Assembly: GCA_032871835.1 (NCBI GenBank)
Contig: CM065301.1
Coordinates: 17,315,291 to 17,379,290, forward strand
Direction of reading: 5' to 3'
Source: Dipteronia dyeriana
Lineage: Eukaryota > Streptophyta > Magnoliopsida > Sapindales > Sapindaceae
Length of the DNA: 64,000 nt
Shown here: piece by piece, positions 22,373 through 33,889 of the stretch
How the letters are laid out: the number at the start of each line of letters is the position of its first letter
Position numbering within the stretch: position 1 is the stretch's first letter
Made by a program: the position numbers and the translations under genes
Notes under the pieces: generated by a model
Told to the model about the DNA's origin: nothing
Database searches by the model: none
The model's input: only the letters and a program-made list of their open reading frames with translations

Positions 22373-23019
22373 AGTTCTAGACTTTAGTATGCAACCTTTA
22401 CATAAATGACAAAATTGGTCCTTCACTTTTTCACAAGTCCTAAGTTGATCCCTCCATTAACTTTATGTTAGTCAAAACTTAATTGTCAATAGGTATTTTA
22501 GATTTTTTAACTTAAATCAAAACTAAAAACTAAAAAGAAAAACTAAAATTATTTTATATAATAAAAAATAATTATAAATATATGATAAAAATAATAATAT
22601 TATTAAACAATTAACAAAATCCACCTACTTTCAAAATAAAATTAAAAAACTCACATCTACTACTAAAGGTAAATTCCGGCGATCTCCTCCACTTGAGGAG
22701 ATTGTTGGAAAGAAGCAACAAATGTACGATTGAATTATGGAATAGTCACGCAAAGCCATGTTTCGTCTTCCATAACTGACACCCCACCAATAAATCCTTA
22801 CCTTACACCCTCTCTTATAAAGAAGACAACAAATGAAGACTTGTCCCATTGATGACAACAAAACCACAAAGGAAAAGATGACGACGACTAAGGACGCCGA
22901 TAACAGTGGTAGTAGATAATAATATAGGTCTCGGTAGGGCCTACCACTTACATCATGGAGATGGAGGTCTTCATTGAAGCCCAGCTTAAGTTAGAGACCA
23001 GACTTGTGGTAGCAGAGTC

Positions 23020-23305
23020 TGTTGAAAAATAAACTTTGACTTCCCACCACTCTTTCTAGAAACCGGCCATAACATGGCTCCAACCACCATCCAAAATTTT
23101 CAACAAAACAACTCCAACAACCATTAACCAGCTGTTTTGCATTTATTTTGTTTGTTTTTAGCTCATCTTATTTTCCTATATAAAGGAATGAAGTTTGTGT
23201 TGTAAATGTGTGGAGTGGTGTGAGAAATCAAGAGAGATAAATATAAGAAAAATTCTCTCTCAGAGGTGCACCACAAGTGAACTCAACAATACCATTCCAC
23301 CAACA
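23020..23305 (+). repeat. 5' LTR of the copia element, 286 bp
   Basis: It starts TGTTGAAAAATAAAC and ends CCAACA. Relative to the 3' LTR it lacks 29 bp after ATAAGAAAA. TATATAAAGG near 23177 is a likely TATA box. It is followed by one G and then the primer site. Confidence 0.93.
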
Positions 23306-23306
23306 G

Positions 23307-23318
23307 TGGTATCAGAGC
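23307..23318 (+). other. Primer-binding site, initiator Met-tRNA type
   Basis: TGGTATCAGAGC, the standard copia primer site complementary to the 3' end of initiator tRNA-Met, one base after the 5' LTR. Confidence 0.93.
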
Positions 23319-23918
23319 TCAGGAGAACCAGAAACTCGAAGAACAGAGGTCGAAAACGAATTCGCCCAGAAATCAAAGTGCTCAAAATCCATTTTTGATC
23401 ACACCGGAGTGTTCTACGCATCGTAAGAAAATTTAACGGTTAAACCGCCATTCAAATCGGAGCACCATAGAGGCTGCACGGGCCGTAAGAATTTGGAGAG
23501 TGATCTCATGCGCCGTCCACGAGCAGACCCCGTCCTGACACGTCACCAACACGCGCCGATCATCTTCCTCGCCCATTTTACAGGATCCGACCCGAAGTTC
23601 GACCCGGCACCCGGCACTAGATCCGACCCCCCGATACCCGATCGAGAATCTGACCCGAAGACCTGTTACTATTCAAAGGTTGCTGACATCACTAACACCG
23701 TTATAACGGCTGGAATATTTCGTCAGTCAAGGGAATATTCTGTTATCTTTGGTTGACTTTTCTAAAAAGTTTGACCGCTCGTTTCAGACGCTTTCGAACT
23801 AGTTTTTTTGACAAACTCAGATTGTTTTAAAAGGTTTTAGACCATTCCGGACGCAACTGTGCACTCCGTTTTTGCAAATTCTGACTTCAGATTTGTGATC
23901 TACTCATTTCAAGTCTCG
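23319..23918 (+). other. 5' leader of the copia element
   Basis: About 600 bp between the primer site and the gag ATG, more GC-rich (about 23490-23660) than its surroundings. The ORFs in it (23195-23398 and 23493-23756) match no known copia domain and are probably incidental. Confidence 0.6.
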
Positions 23919-24908
23919 ATGGTCAACGGTAATACACATGTTGTCATCCCGAAGCTCACCAAAGACAACTATGACAATTGGTGCATAAAAATGAGAGCTT
24001 TACTAAGCTCTCAAGATGTTATGGATATTATGGAAGATGGATATACAGAAGCTGAATCCAAAGAAGCTGAAGGAACAATGACAGAAGCTCAAATATTGAC
24101 TCTCAAAGCCGATCGAAAGAGGGATTGTAAAGCAAAGTCTATAATCTATCAAGGGCTAGACGAAGCAACGTTTGAGATCATAGCATCCGCTAAATCATCA
24201 AAAGAAGTCTAGGACACCCTTCTCAAAACCTACAAAGGTGCTGACAAAGTGAAAAAGATCCGTCTTCAAACTCTACGAGGTGAGTTCGAATCCATACGAA
24301 TGAAATCTAGTGAATCTATCGCTGAGTTCTATACACGAGTTATGGTCGTTGCAAATCAGCTAAGAAGAAATAGAGAAACTCTCATAGACATGAGAATTTC
24401 AGAGAAAATTTTACGATCATTAGATCCAAAGTTTGACTTAGTAGTTGTGGCACTGGAAGAACCAAAAGATCTGGAGACGATATCTGTTAAAGAATTTGTG
24501 GGGTCATTATAAGCCCATGAGCAGAAAGTCACAAGAAGAAGTGACGACAGAGTATTGGAGCAAGCTATCTAGTCAAAGCTCTCCCTCAATGAAAAAATAT
24601 ATGACCAATGGAGGACCTCACAACAAGGAAGAGAACGAGGTAGAGGATCTGGTGGAAGAGGTTCAAGAAATGCTGAAAGCAGGAGTAAAACCAGAGGAGG
24701 AAGAGACGTAAACAGAGGAGGACGTGGACAACAGAACTATGTCCCACGAGGAAGAGGATGAGGAAGAAGAGGCGGGTACAACAACTGTCCGAACATTGAC
24801 AAAAAAATGTTTAATGCTATAACTGCCACAAATATGGCCACTATAGCAACGAGTGCAGAAGCCCGCCAAATGAGGTAAATGAAAATTCTAACTTTGCAGA
24901 GAAATAGT
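23919..24908 (+). pseudogene. Copia gag
   Basis: It starts MVNGNTHVVIPKLTKDNYDN, the usual beginning of copia gag, followed by the helical UBN2-type core (FESIRMKSSESIAEFYTRVM). An in-frame TAG (24210-24212) replaces the usual Trp in SKEVWDTL, and further stops occur near 24510 and 24760. The Gly/Arg-rich region (24620-24780) changes frame. The zinc knuckle at 24815-24856 keeps all CCHC ligands (CYNCHKYGHYSNEC). Confidence 0.88.
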
Positions 24909-26640
24909 AAGTTGAAGGAGAATCGTTGATGTTGATGGCACACAACTCAACATATCTAAACCAAAATGTTTGGTTTCTTTATTCTGGAGCCAGAAACCAT
25001 ATGACTGGCAAAAAAGACTTATTCACTGAACTTGATGAGAAAGTTCACGGAGAAATCTCATTTGGTGACCTATCTAAAATCCCTGTCCAAGGAAGAGGAG
25101 ATGTCATGATCAAGCAGAAGAATGGAGATCATGCTTTCATCTCAAATGTCTGTTATGTTTCAGACATGAAGACAAACATCCTAAGTCTTGGACAACTGTT
25201 GGAGAAAGGCTACCATATTAGCCTTCAAAATATGCAACTCACTATCACAAATGCTCGAGGAAAGCTGGTTACCCGAGTCCAGATGACGAAAAATAGGATG
25301 TTCCCTCTCGTAATTCATCATGATACACCAAGATGTTTGACAGCCATCATCGATGACAAAGATTGGTTATGGCATCTAAGGTATGAACATCTCAATTTTA
25401 AAAGTTTAAAGCAACTGGGAAGTAAGAAGATGGTGAAAGGATTGCCAAACATCCATCACCTAAATGAGATGTGTGAAAGCTGTGTTCTCAGTAAATAACA
25501 CATAAATAGCTTCGGAAATGAGGCAAATTGGAAAGCAACCATGCCACTTGAACTCGTTCACACAGATGTGCGTGGTCCATTGACGCCAGTATCAAATGGA
25601 CTGAATCAATACTTTCTTACCTTCATTGACGACTACAGCAGATAAACTTGGGTTTATTTCTTGAAAATGAAGTCTGAAGTATTTGATTACTTTAAAGAGT
25701 TCAATACTCTTGTGGAGAAGCAAAGTGGTTGCTACATCAAGGAACTGAGATCAGATCAAGGTGGAGAATACACTACAGGTGCTTTCCAAGAATTCCTTAA
25801 GCAACAAGGAATCAGACATCAGTTTACACCAGCTTATACTCCACAGTTAAACGGTGTAGCTGAAAAGAAGACTCGAACAATCCTTAATATGGTCAGAAGC
25901 ATGTTAAAGGATAAAAACATGCCTAAGAGTTTTTGGGCTGAAGCAGTCTTGTGTGCGGTATATCTACAAAACAGATGTCCTACAAAGAGTCTTGATACAA
26001 AGACACCGCAAGAAGCATGGAGCACTCACAAACCAAGTGTGAGTCACCTTAGAGTTTTTAGCTCAATTGCCTACATCAAGGTCCTAGAAGCAAGAAGAAC
26101 GAAGCTTTAAGATAAAGGAGAAAAGTGTATCCTGGTTGGATACGGTGATAGAACTATGGGTTACCGGCTATACAACCCCATCACCAAGAAAGTGATCTTC
26201 AATGGGGATGTCATTTTTAAAGAAAATAAATCCTGGAATTGGGGTCAGAACAAAGCTTCCAAAAGTGCAGAGTTGATATCTGAAGAAGAGACAAGAGAAG
26301 TGGCTACAGAGCCACAAATACCGAGAAATTAGTAGACTCCTCAATGTGGTTCCCTTTCACCATAAAGGTATGATTCTTCATCACCGATTGAACGTGATTT
26401 TTCAGATATGATGCCTAGAGGGACACGTAGTCTAGAAGATTTGTATGAAAATACAGTACAAGTGTAAGAAGACATTACTTTGTATTGTCTGCTGATGACA
26501 AGTGATCCAGTTAGTTTTAAAGAGGCTAACCAAGAAGAAAAATGGAGAAGTGCAATGGATGAAGAGATTCGATCCATTGAAAAGAACAAGACATGGGAGT
26601 TGACTAATATCCCAAAAGGCGAAAAACCATCGAAGTAAAA
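24909..26640 (+). pseudogene. Copia protease and integrase
   Basis: The protease motif reads WFLYSGARNHMTG where DSGASNHMTG is expected; the catalytic Asp is Tyr (TAT at 24980-24982). The GAG-pre-integrase region runs to a stop at 25496. The integrase keeps the three acidic residues in HTDVRGP (about 25558), RSDQGGEYT and NGVAEKK. A TAA sits in DDYSR*TWVYF near 25645, where a sense codon is usual. After a stop at 26108, GEKCILVGYGDRTMGYRLYN is the C-terminal domain. Confidence 0.9.
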
Positions 26641-28048
26641 TGGGTCTACAAGACCAAAAAGAATGCGAAAAGAGAAGTCCAGAGATACAAGGCAAGACTT
26701 GTAGGAAAAGCTATAAACAGAAAGAAGGAGTTGATTACGAAGAAGTCTTTACCCTGGTTGCCAGACTAGAGACCATCATATTGCTAATATCATTAGCAGC
26801 CCAGAAGAGTTGGAAAATTTACCAACTTGACATAAAGTCAGCATTCCTGAATGGCTTTTTTGAAGAAAAATCTATGTGGAACAACCACCTGGATATGTGC
26901 AGAAAGGCAATGAAGATAGAGTTTGCAGACTGAAGAAAGCTCTATATGGTTTGAAGCAAGCACCCCGCACATGGAGCATGAGGATTGATGATTACTTTCA
27001 AAAGAACGGATTCGAGAAATATCCGTATGAGCATGCACTATATTTGAGGAAGGAGACTGATGGAAGCCTGTTATATGCATGCTTATATGTTGATGACTTG
27101 ATCTTCACCGGCAATAATCCAACCATGTTTAAGATTTCAAACGGAGAATGGTGAAAGAATTTGAAATGACTGACATTGGTCTAATGGCTCATTTTCTTGG
27201 TATTGAAGTTGTGCAAAGCGAAAAAGGTATCTTCATCTCCCAGAGTATCTATGCAAAAGAAATTCTGAAGAGATTTGGTATGGAAAAATGCAATCCTGTC
27301 ACAACTCTAGTAGAAACAAGATTAGAGTTAAGAAAGAATGAAAAAGGAGATGTTGATCCAACCTATTTCAAGAGCTTGGTTGGAAGCCTGAGATACTTGA
27401 CGTGTACTAGGCCAAATATACTTTATGGAGTTGGACTAGTCAGCAGATACATGGAGACTCCTGACCAGTCTCACCTTAATGCTGCAAAGAGGATACTTTG
27501 CTACATAAAAGGTACATTTGATGATGGTATATTTTATACCAAATGTGAAGATTGCAGGTTGATTGGCTATTCATACAGCGACTGGGGAAGAGATCTGGAT
27601 GAACGTAAAAGCAAGACAGGTTTTACGTTTTTTTATAGGAGATATAGCGTTCACATGGTCATCCAAAAAGCAAGCCATTGTGACACTGTCATCATGTGAA
27701 GCTGAGTACGTTGCTGCCTGCTCAGCTGTTTGTCATGGTATCTGGATCAGGAATGTGTTACAGTACTTGGAATTTCTACAAGATAATCCCACAGAGGTCT
27801 ACATCGACAATCGATCAGCGATTGAGCTAGCAAAGAATCCAGTATTCCATGAAAGAAGCAAACATATTGATACACGGTATCATTTCATTAGAGAGCATGT
27901 GAAGAATAAGGAGGTGGAACTAGTCTCTTGCAGAACATATGATCAAGTTGCTGATATTTTCACCAAGCCACGCAAACATGATGTGTTTTCAAGACTAAAG
28001 ACAAAGCTTGGTATGATGAAGCACGGAAAGTCAAGTTTAAGGGGGGAT
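26641..28048 (+). pseudogene. Copia reverse transcriptase, RNase H and polypurine tract
   Basis: RT begins WVYKTKKNAKREVQRYKARL, and frame shifts near 26870 (after KSAFLNGFFEE). [15 protein letters not shown] and an intact YVDDLIFTG (27086-27112) follow, with a break near 27150. The segment 27148-27640 carries LVGSLRYLTCTRPN; another shift near 27630 leads into RNase H (WSSKKQAIVTLSSCEAEYVA), which ends MKHGKSSLRGDVEK. TTAAGGGGGGA just before 28049 is the polypurine tract. The RT catalytic residues survive although the frame does not. Confidence 0.92.
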
Positions 28049-28363
28049 GTTGAAAAATAAACTTTGACTTCCCACCACCCTTTCTAGAAACCGGCCATCA
28101 CATGGCTCCAACCACCATCCAAAATTTTCAATAAAACAACCCCAACAACCATCAACCAGCTGTTTTGTATTTATTTTGTTTGTTTTTGGCTCATCTTATT
28201 TTCCTATATAAAGGAATGAAGTATGTGTTGTAAATGTGCGGAGTGGTGTGAGAAATCAAGAGAGATAAATATAAGAAAAGCTTCTCCTTTCATTGTATTT
28301 GTGCTCGAAATTCTCTCTCAGAGGTGCACCACAAGTGTACTCAACAATACCATTCCACCAATA
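28049..28363 (+). repeat. 3' LTR of the copia element, 315 bp
   Basis: It begins at the same TGTTGAAAAATAAAC after the polypurine tract and ends CCAATA, so the terminal CA has decayed to TA. It contains 29 bp missing from the 5' LTR and is followed by the GAGTC target copy. Confidence 0.93.
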
Positions 28364-28603
28364 GAGTCACCGTCTCAACGATTGCGCATCCACGATCTTG
28401 GTTTTCTAGAGGCCACACCGATCACTTTTATTTTCATAATAATATATTTTTAAATTTATTAATTAATTCATCAATTTTAAATAGAGTATTAAAGTAATTT
28501 CATAAGTTCAGTCAAAGTCAGCCATCTAAATTAAATGTTTGTAAGGATGAATTTGGTATTTTTGAAAGGTTAAGGATCAATTTTGACACTTGAGAAAAAC
28601 ATT

Positions 28604-29530
28604 GTAACAGCCCAGACCCTGTCCATTTTAGGTTTCACGCATGCATCCTTCACCATTATAGTTTTGCTTCGGATTATAGGATTGACGCAAGCGTTCTTCA
28701 TCCATTCACCAAAATCTGTCTACCTAGTTAAGAGAGACCAAGACTTTTATACAAGTCATGGATCTCACTCACTAGCAATGTGGGATGTGACAATCTCCCC
28801 TCTTTCGGACGTCGTGTCCTCGTGAGGGTCTAAACATAAGCACAAATCTACATCCACATCAAGTAGCGAGCTTACTCTAATACCATTTATAACAGTCTAG
28901 ACACACTAAGTAGATGTTGTCCACTTTGGGCTTCACCTACAGATCCTTTATCCATAAGCCAAAACATGTCTACTTAGTAAAAACCAATACTTATATACAA
29001 GTCATGTACCTCATTGCTAACGATAAGGCATGTGACAATCTCTCCTCCTTCGGGCATCACGTCTTCATTAGGATCAAACACAATCATAAATCCACATTGA
29101 CATCGAGTATCAAACTAGAATCTAATACCATTTGTAACAGCTAGGGCCTACCAAATAGATATTGTTCACTTAAGGCTTCACGCACACGTCTTTCACTCTC
29201 AATGATCTTGCTTTGAATCATAGGCTTCAAGCAAGCGTCCTTTACCCATGACCCAAAATGCATCTGCTTAGTTAGGAGAGACCAAGACTTATGCACAAGT
29301 TATAGACCTCACTTGCTAGAGATAAATGATGTGACAATCTTCCCTCCTTCAAACCTCACGTCCTTGTGAGGGTCCAAACACAATCACAATTCCACATCTA
29401 CAATAGGTAACGAGCCTGCTCTGATACCATTTGTAACAACCAATCCCACCAAATAGATATCGACCGCTTTAGGCTCCATGCACGCGTCCTTCAACCATGA
29501 CCCTAAAAACTTCTATTTAGTTAGGAGAAA
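28604..29530. repeat. Diverged tandem repeat, units of about 245-300 bp
   Basis: A unit starting at (A/G)TAACAG... begins at 28604, 28889, 29134 and 29433; the last is partial. Each has a GATGTGACAATCTCCC-like block, a CGTGTCCTCGTGAGG-like block and a terminal TAATACCATTT. The wording resembles a repeat family common in plant genomes (GATACCATTTGTAACAG...). ORFs inside it are not conserved between units. Confidence 0.8.
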
Positions 29531-29653
29531 CAAATGCCAAACACAAATCCAAAATTGTTTTTGAAAAAGAAATACGAAAATGAATACAAATTGTTTTTCA
29601 CTCTATTGGACATGCACTTAAATTCCTTTTTAGGGTTTAGAAGAATTCAAAAA

Positions 29654-29827
29654 GGACAATGGTTAACATCCAACCTTTTTATCCAACTTTTGTATCCAAC
29701 TTGATATGTGGGTCATTGGATACTTTGACAAGTGCATGCAGCCAAGTTAAAGCATTTAAATCCAATGGCCCACACATCAAGTTGGATGCAAATGTTGGAT
29801 AAAAGGGTTGGATGTCAACCATTATCC
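29654..29827. mobile_element. Foldback MITE, 174 bp
   Basis: Two arms of about 65 bp (from 29654 inward and from 29827 inward) are inverted copies at roughly 90% identity, e.g. CATCCAACC and ACTTGATRTGTGGG. The spacer is about 40 bp. Flanks ATTCAAAAA (29645-29653) and ATTCCAAAAA (29828-29837) look like a 9-bp duplication with one inserted base, suggesting a Mutator-type MITE. Confidence 0.78.
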
Positions 29828-29837
29828 ATTCCAAAAA

Positions 29838-30789
29838 GCAACTCTTATGACAATATAAAGCCACAAGTTTAAATTTATTGTATTTATCCATGTCGACTGT
29901 TTGGTCAACTATTATGGGATGTGAATGAATAGAATTTTATTTATTTTAATTTAGTTTCTCCAAATAAAGGAAAAACTCAAGGGCAATATCTTTCCACAAA
30001 AAAACAAATTGAAATATAACAATTTGCTAAGGAGATGAGGAATGAGAGTAGAAAATCAACTTTAAGGAGAAGACAACTCTCTATAAATAAGAAAATAAAG
30101 GATTAGCTTCGAATCTCCATTAGATTTATATTTGATGTCAATTTAATATATTTTGTTACTAGTACAATGAGGATTAGCAAAAACGTGAAGCTTTCTTCAA
30201 TTTATCCACCGGAGATGCTTCAGAAATATGATTGCAAGTTAAACCAGTCATTAGGGGATGTGTTCGAATATGCTCAAGTGGTTCCAATAATATCAAGTAA
30301 TTATTTGAGAATTACTGATATAGATAAATCACCTGATAGTTTGAATTTAAATTATTAGAGATAGTGATAATTAGATTAAATTCAAACTGATCAAATAAAG
30401 AGTTAAATGAATAAATAGGATTAAATTTAAATATTATTTAATTTGAATATCAGAATCCAAACATATAGAAGTTTGGACCCTATAAATATCAAAGTATACT
30501 ATTTGTTTATTATCTCATCTAAGTTTCTCATAGCGTACAAAAAAAACAGTGAGTTTATTACAGAGAGTTTCTATTTTGCTGGTCTTTTCCGATGATAGCA
30601 AATTGCACGGTGAATTGAGGAAACTTTTTGGATTCCAATCTGTGATCGTTCTCCGACCAGTGATACAACCCGTTCATGATCCTACTTCCGTCGTATGATT
30701 CGGATTTCCGACGGTGAAAGGTATTAATCCAAATACTATATTTGATTATATTTATTATTAATCATAATAATAATCAACATTGGTAATAT
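29838..30789. other. Non-coding, partly LTR-like sequence
   Basis: CCTATAAATATC near 30478 followed by a CT-rich leader-like stretch and CCGACGGTGAAAGG near 30711 resembles the R/U5 part of a plant LTR. Neither both ends nor a TSD could be found. The 63-residue ORF at 30167-30358 has no recognised domain. Confidence 0.35.
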
Positions 30790-32693
30790 TTGAGGTTTAT
30801 CAATCCTCAAGGAACTTACACAATAAGGAAGCAAGGATTTATTCACTCATTTTTCTTAATGGTCACATAGCACATGTTGTATAAGGCACATACTACAGTG
30901 AATGTCATTCTTTACAACGAATGCACATGTCTAAAATAATATTCACTGTACAAATATTAGTTCAGTCGCTATCAAGCGCCTAACCTGAGTCCTTAAAAGC
31001 TCACTTACTAAAAGCGCCAATTAAGATCTCACATCTGGTTTAATCAGGTTTCATGATTATGGGGTATATCATGATTGGTTCTAAAATTATGAAAATTTTA
31101 AAATAAACCTCATCTTAACCCAATCAATGCGACATACTCATATATATAAGCTTCATGAGAATAAAACCTTCATTTTATTCTCTTCCATATATGTGTCTCG
31201 TCTTAGCATCTAAAGCGACCGCACGTATAAGAATGTCGGTCTCAACCTAATGACAAATTTCTATCAACTTATGTGTGTAACAATGCTAGCATAATGAGTA
31301 GTTTTTCGTACTTTTAAGGTATATCATAATTCTCTCAACAACATTTTGATGTTTCAGTCTAGGATTATATTGGTATCCACTCACCAATCTTATGGCATAC
31401 CTGATATTGAGTCTTATACATATCACAATGTACATGTGACTATGTATGGTAGTAACATGAGGAACGTTTCATCAATTTCATGATCTTATGAAGTTCCAAG
31501 GCATATATCGAGGTTAAGAGTTTGTGACTTTGCAATAGGAGTATCTATGAGCTTTTAATTGCTCAATTTAGATCACTTAAGAATCTTTCTAATAATAACT
31601 CTAATGACAGAGGTAGAAATTTTCTTAAGTAATTTTAATCAACTTTCACTCTTAATATATAAGTGACTTTCCTCATATACCAAATATTATGGTTTTACAA
31701 ACTCTTCATTGTTTCTAACCAAAACATATCGTCAACATTTAAAGATAATATCAAAAATTATCTTCAACATGTTTGATGTATACATGGCTTCTTAAGTCAT
31801 CATGAATCTGTAAAACATTACAACTCGATGAAATCAAAGATACCATTTTCTAGAGATTGTTTCAATTATATATTAACCGTTTAAGCAAGCATACTTATGC
31901 GCTTTTGGCCTTTTGAAACAAAAATTTACAAACTGTTCCATGTAAATTTATTCCCTTTATTCTCCTCTAAGAAATACAATCATTACATCCATTCGATGTA
32001 AATTCAGGTTGTTATGTGCGACGAGTGCTAGAATAATGCTTATTGAAGAAAACTTTACTTCAAGAGAAAAAAGGTTTCTTCATTTGCGACTAATCACGCC
32101 TTATACCTCTCAATAGTGTTATCTGCCTTACATGTAGTATGTGGAACCCATTTGTTCACAATGGTCTGACAACCAGGCGGTAAGTCAATCAAGTCTTAGA
32201 CATGATTACTTTTTATAGACTTTATCTCTTTTTCCATTGCTTTCATTCATAATTTCTTAGTGGATGAAGTGATAGCCTAATTTTTTTAAAAAAAAACTTT
32301 AGCTCACCACTATTAAGTGCAACAATCATTAAAATCCTCTATTTCAATCTCCAAAAGATGACATGGGATAGCTTTATGATTATTTCGATGAGTTGGTAAA
32401 TTATCATGTTGGTTGATTCAACAACCGTTCAACTCCCACCAGAGATGGAAGATCCATGTAGACCACTTTCACTAGGGATGGGGGATCCAATTAGATCCCA
32501 ATATACCTTCACTCGTGTATTAACACAGATAATCTAATTCATAAAATCAGATATCGATATCAATTTCATCTCTACTAGGAAATTCATTCTCTAAAATAAT
32601 GACATCTTATGATTCTAATTCAGCCACACTTCCATCTGATGGTATACAAGTGTTTATATGTCCTTTGGAATGCATAAAGTATACAATAAAAGT
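30790..32693 (-). pseudogene. Copia RT - RNase H remnant, inverted
   Basis: The minus strand carries degraded copia pol. WIDLPPGCQTIVNKWVP and IERYKA (about 32230-32110) open the RT. KFSSIRIILALVAH and LHRMDV follow near 32060-31990, then RLKHQNVVERIMIYLKSTKNY near 31340-31290 and an RNase H tail towards 30850. The first 390 bp (32300-32693) are the inverse of 34660-35160. Many stops; no function is expected. Confidence 0.75.
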
Positions 32694-33010
32694 TGAATCT
32701 TAAGAATAAACCGAGGATGTAAATATCTTTCTGAAAGGTTCAAGAAATTGTTTAACAAGAAATGTATAAAAAGACATTTACTTATTCCTATGACTCCACA
32801 ACAAAACAGTGTGGCGGAAAGAAGGAATAAAACATTGTTGGAAATGGTTAGGTCTATGGTGGCACAAGTAAATCTTCCAGTATCATACTAGAAGATATGT
32901 TAATTGATTGATGCCTAAATGTTTAATCTTGTTCCACTAAACACTTTCACACCTTATGAGTTTTGGACAGGTATATAACCTGATCTGATTAATCTGCGAC
33001 CTTAGGGTAT
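32694..33010 (+). pseudogene. Copia integrase fragment, first copy
   Basis: The plus strand reads PMTPQQNSVAERRNKTLLEMVRSMV (about 32789-32865), the catalytic Glu region of copia integrase, and then remnants of the following domain. It directly abuts the inverted RT block at 32693/32694 and is a direct repeat of 34262-34570. Confidence 0.8.
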
Positions 33011-33889
33011 GCACATTATATTTATAATCCATCTCATAAATATTGTATTTAACAATTTAGAATTCCCGTTGTTTGGTAATCAAACAAAAGAAGAATACAA
33101 AGCACAAGTCCTAAAAATATTTTACTGATCAAACCGATTTTTCCAATTTTTTTTATTGAAGAATAGTTTTTAAAAATATTTTCTAAAATATGGTACTTTG
33201 CATGTTGTTCTTTCATCTATCTCATATTCATATGGATCACCTCCAAGAAAGACTTTCTCAGTCTTCATAACTCATCTAAGTGTCACTTTCTCGAGCCTTA
33301 GTTCCCTTTCGTGTGCGCAACAATTCATGTGCCAAGCACAATGAATATTTGAATGTGAATGCTTAATGCAGTAGATCGTCTCATGTTCGTGAGAATGCGA
33401 TGCTCCTCTACAAGTTTAAGCTCATAAGCGATATGACCGAATAACATCGTGGTACCCTACTCTAGCTTTTCAATCTCATAGATCTCATAAGTTATGCTTA
33501 AGTTTCCAGATAGGTATTTTCTTTTTGAATCGCATCCTTTATGGACTGTAGATAAGTGAAAATAGAACATTTAGCAAGAAACTACGAAGCATATATGGAG
33601 TAAAGTTATATTAATAGAAATAAGGTGTATATGTGTGGGAACATTTTTGAAATTAAGAACCTACAAACTGGGTTTGCATGGTAGCTTAAATTTTTATCCC
33701 ATAACGTTCTAATATACACTTGAGATCTAACTGAATTTAGTCTTTGTGAATGTCATCTTTAATTCAGGTTATTATTAATAATCATGATGATTATATGAAT
33801 ATTATTGTAGCTAATTATATTCATAAGGTATTTGACAGTTGATGAATGGTTTTATTTTAAGTCAGTTTGGACGGTTATAATTATGTTTG
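33011..33889. other. Unassigned sequence within the scrambled copia region
   Basis: No coding block could be assigned with confidence on either strand. It is probably degraded retrotransposon sequence. Confidence 0.35.

Larger units (their letters stand above)
23020..28363 (+). mobile_element. Complete Ty1/copia retrotransposon, 5.34 kb, TSD GAGTC
   Basis: Both LTRs, primer site, gag, protease, integrase, RT, RNase H and polypurine tract are present in copia order. The target duplication GAGTC lies at 23015-23019 and 28364-28368. Counting by eye gives about 11 substitutions between the LTRs over 286 aligned bases (near 4%), plus one 29-bp indel, so this is the youngest large insertion in the window. 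Stops, frameshifts and a lost protease Asp show it is now non-autonomous. Confidence 0.95.
22373..28606. mobile_element. Possible older TIR element hosting the intact copia insertion
   Basis: Sequence near 22400-22470 (ACAAAATTGGTCCTTCAC) is loosely repeated in inverse orientation near 28520-28600, on either side of the copia element at 23020-28363. The match is perhaps two-thirds over about 80 bp. This would make the DNA outside the copia element, about 900 bp, one older non-autonomous transposon. Weakly supported. Confidence 0.3.

Noticed and set aside
30167..30358. Short ORF of 63 residues (MRISKNVKLSSIYPP...)
   Set aside because: No recognised domain and no promoter or splice context; surrounded by transposon debris.
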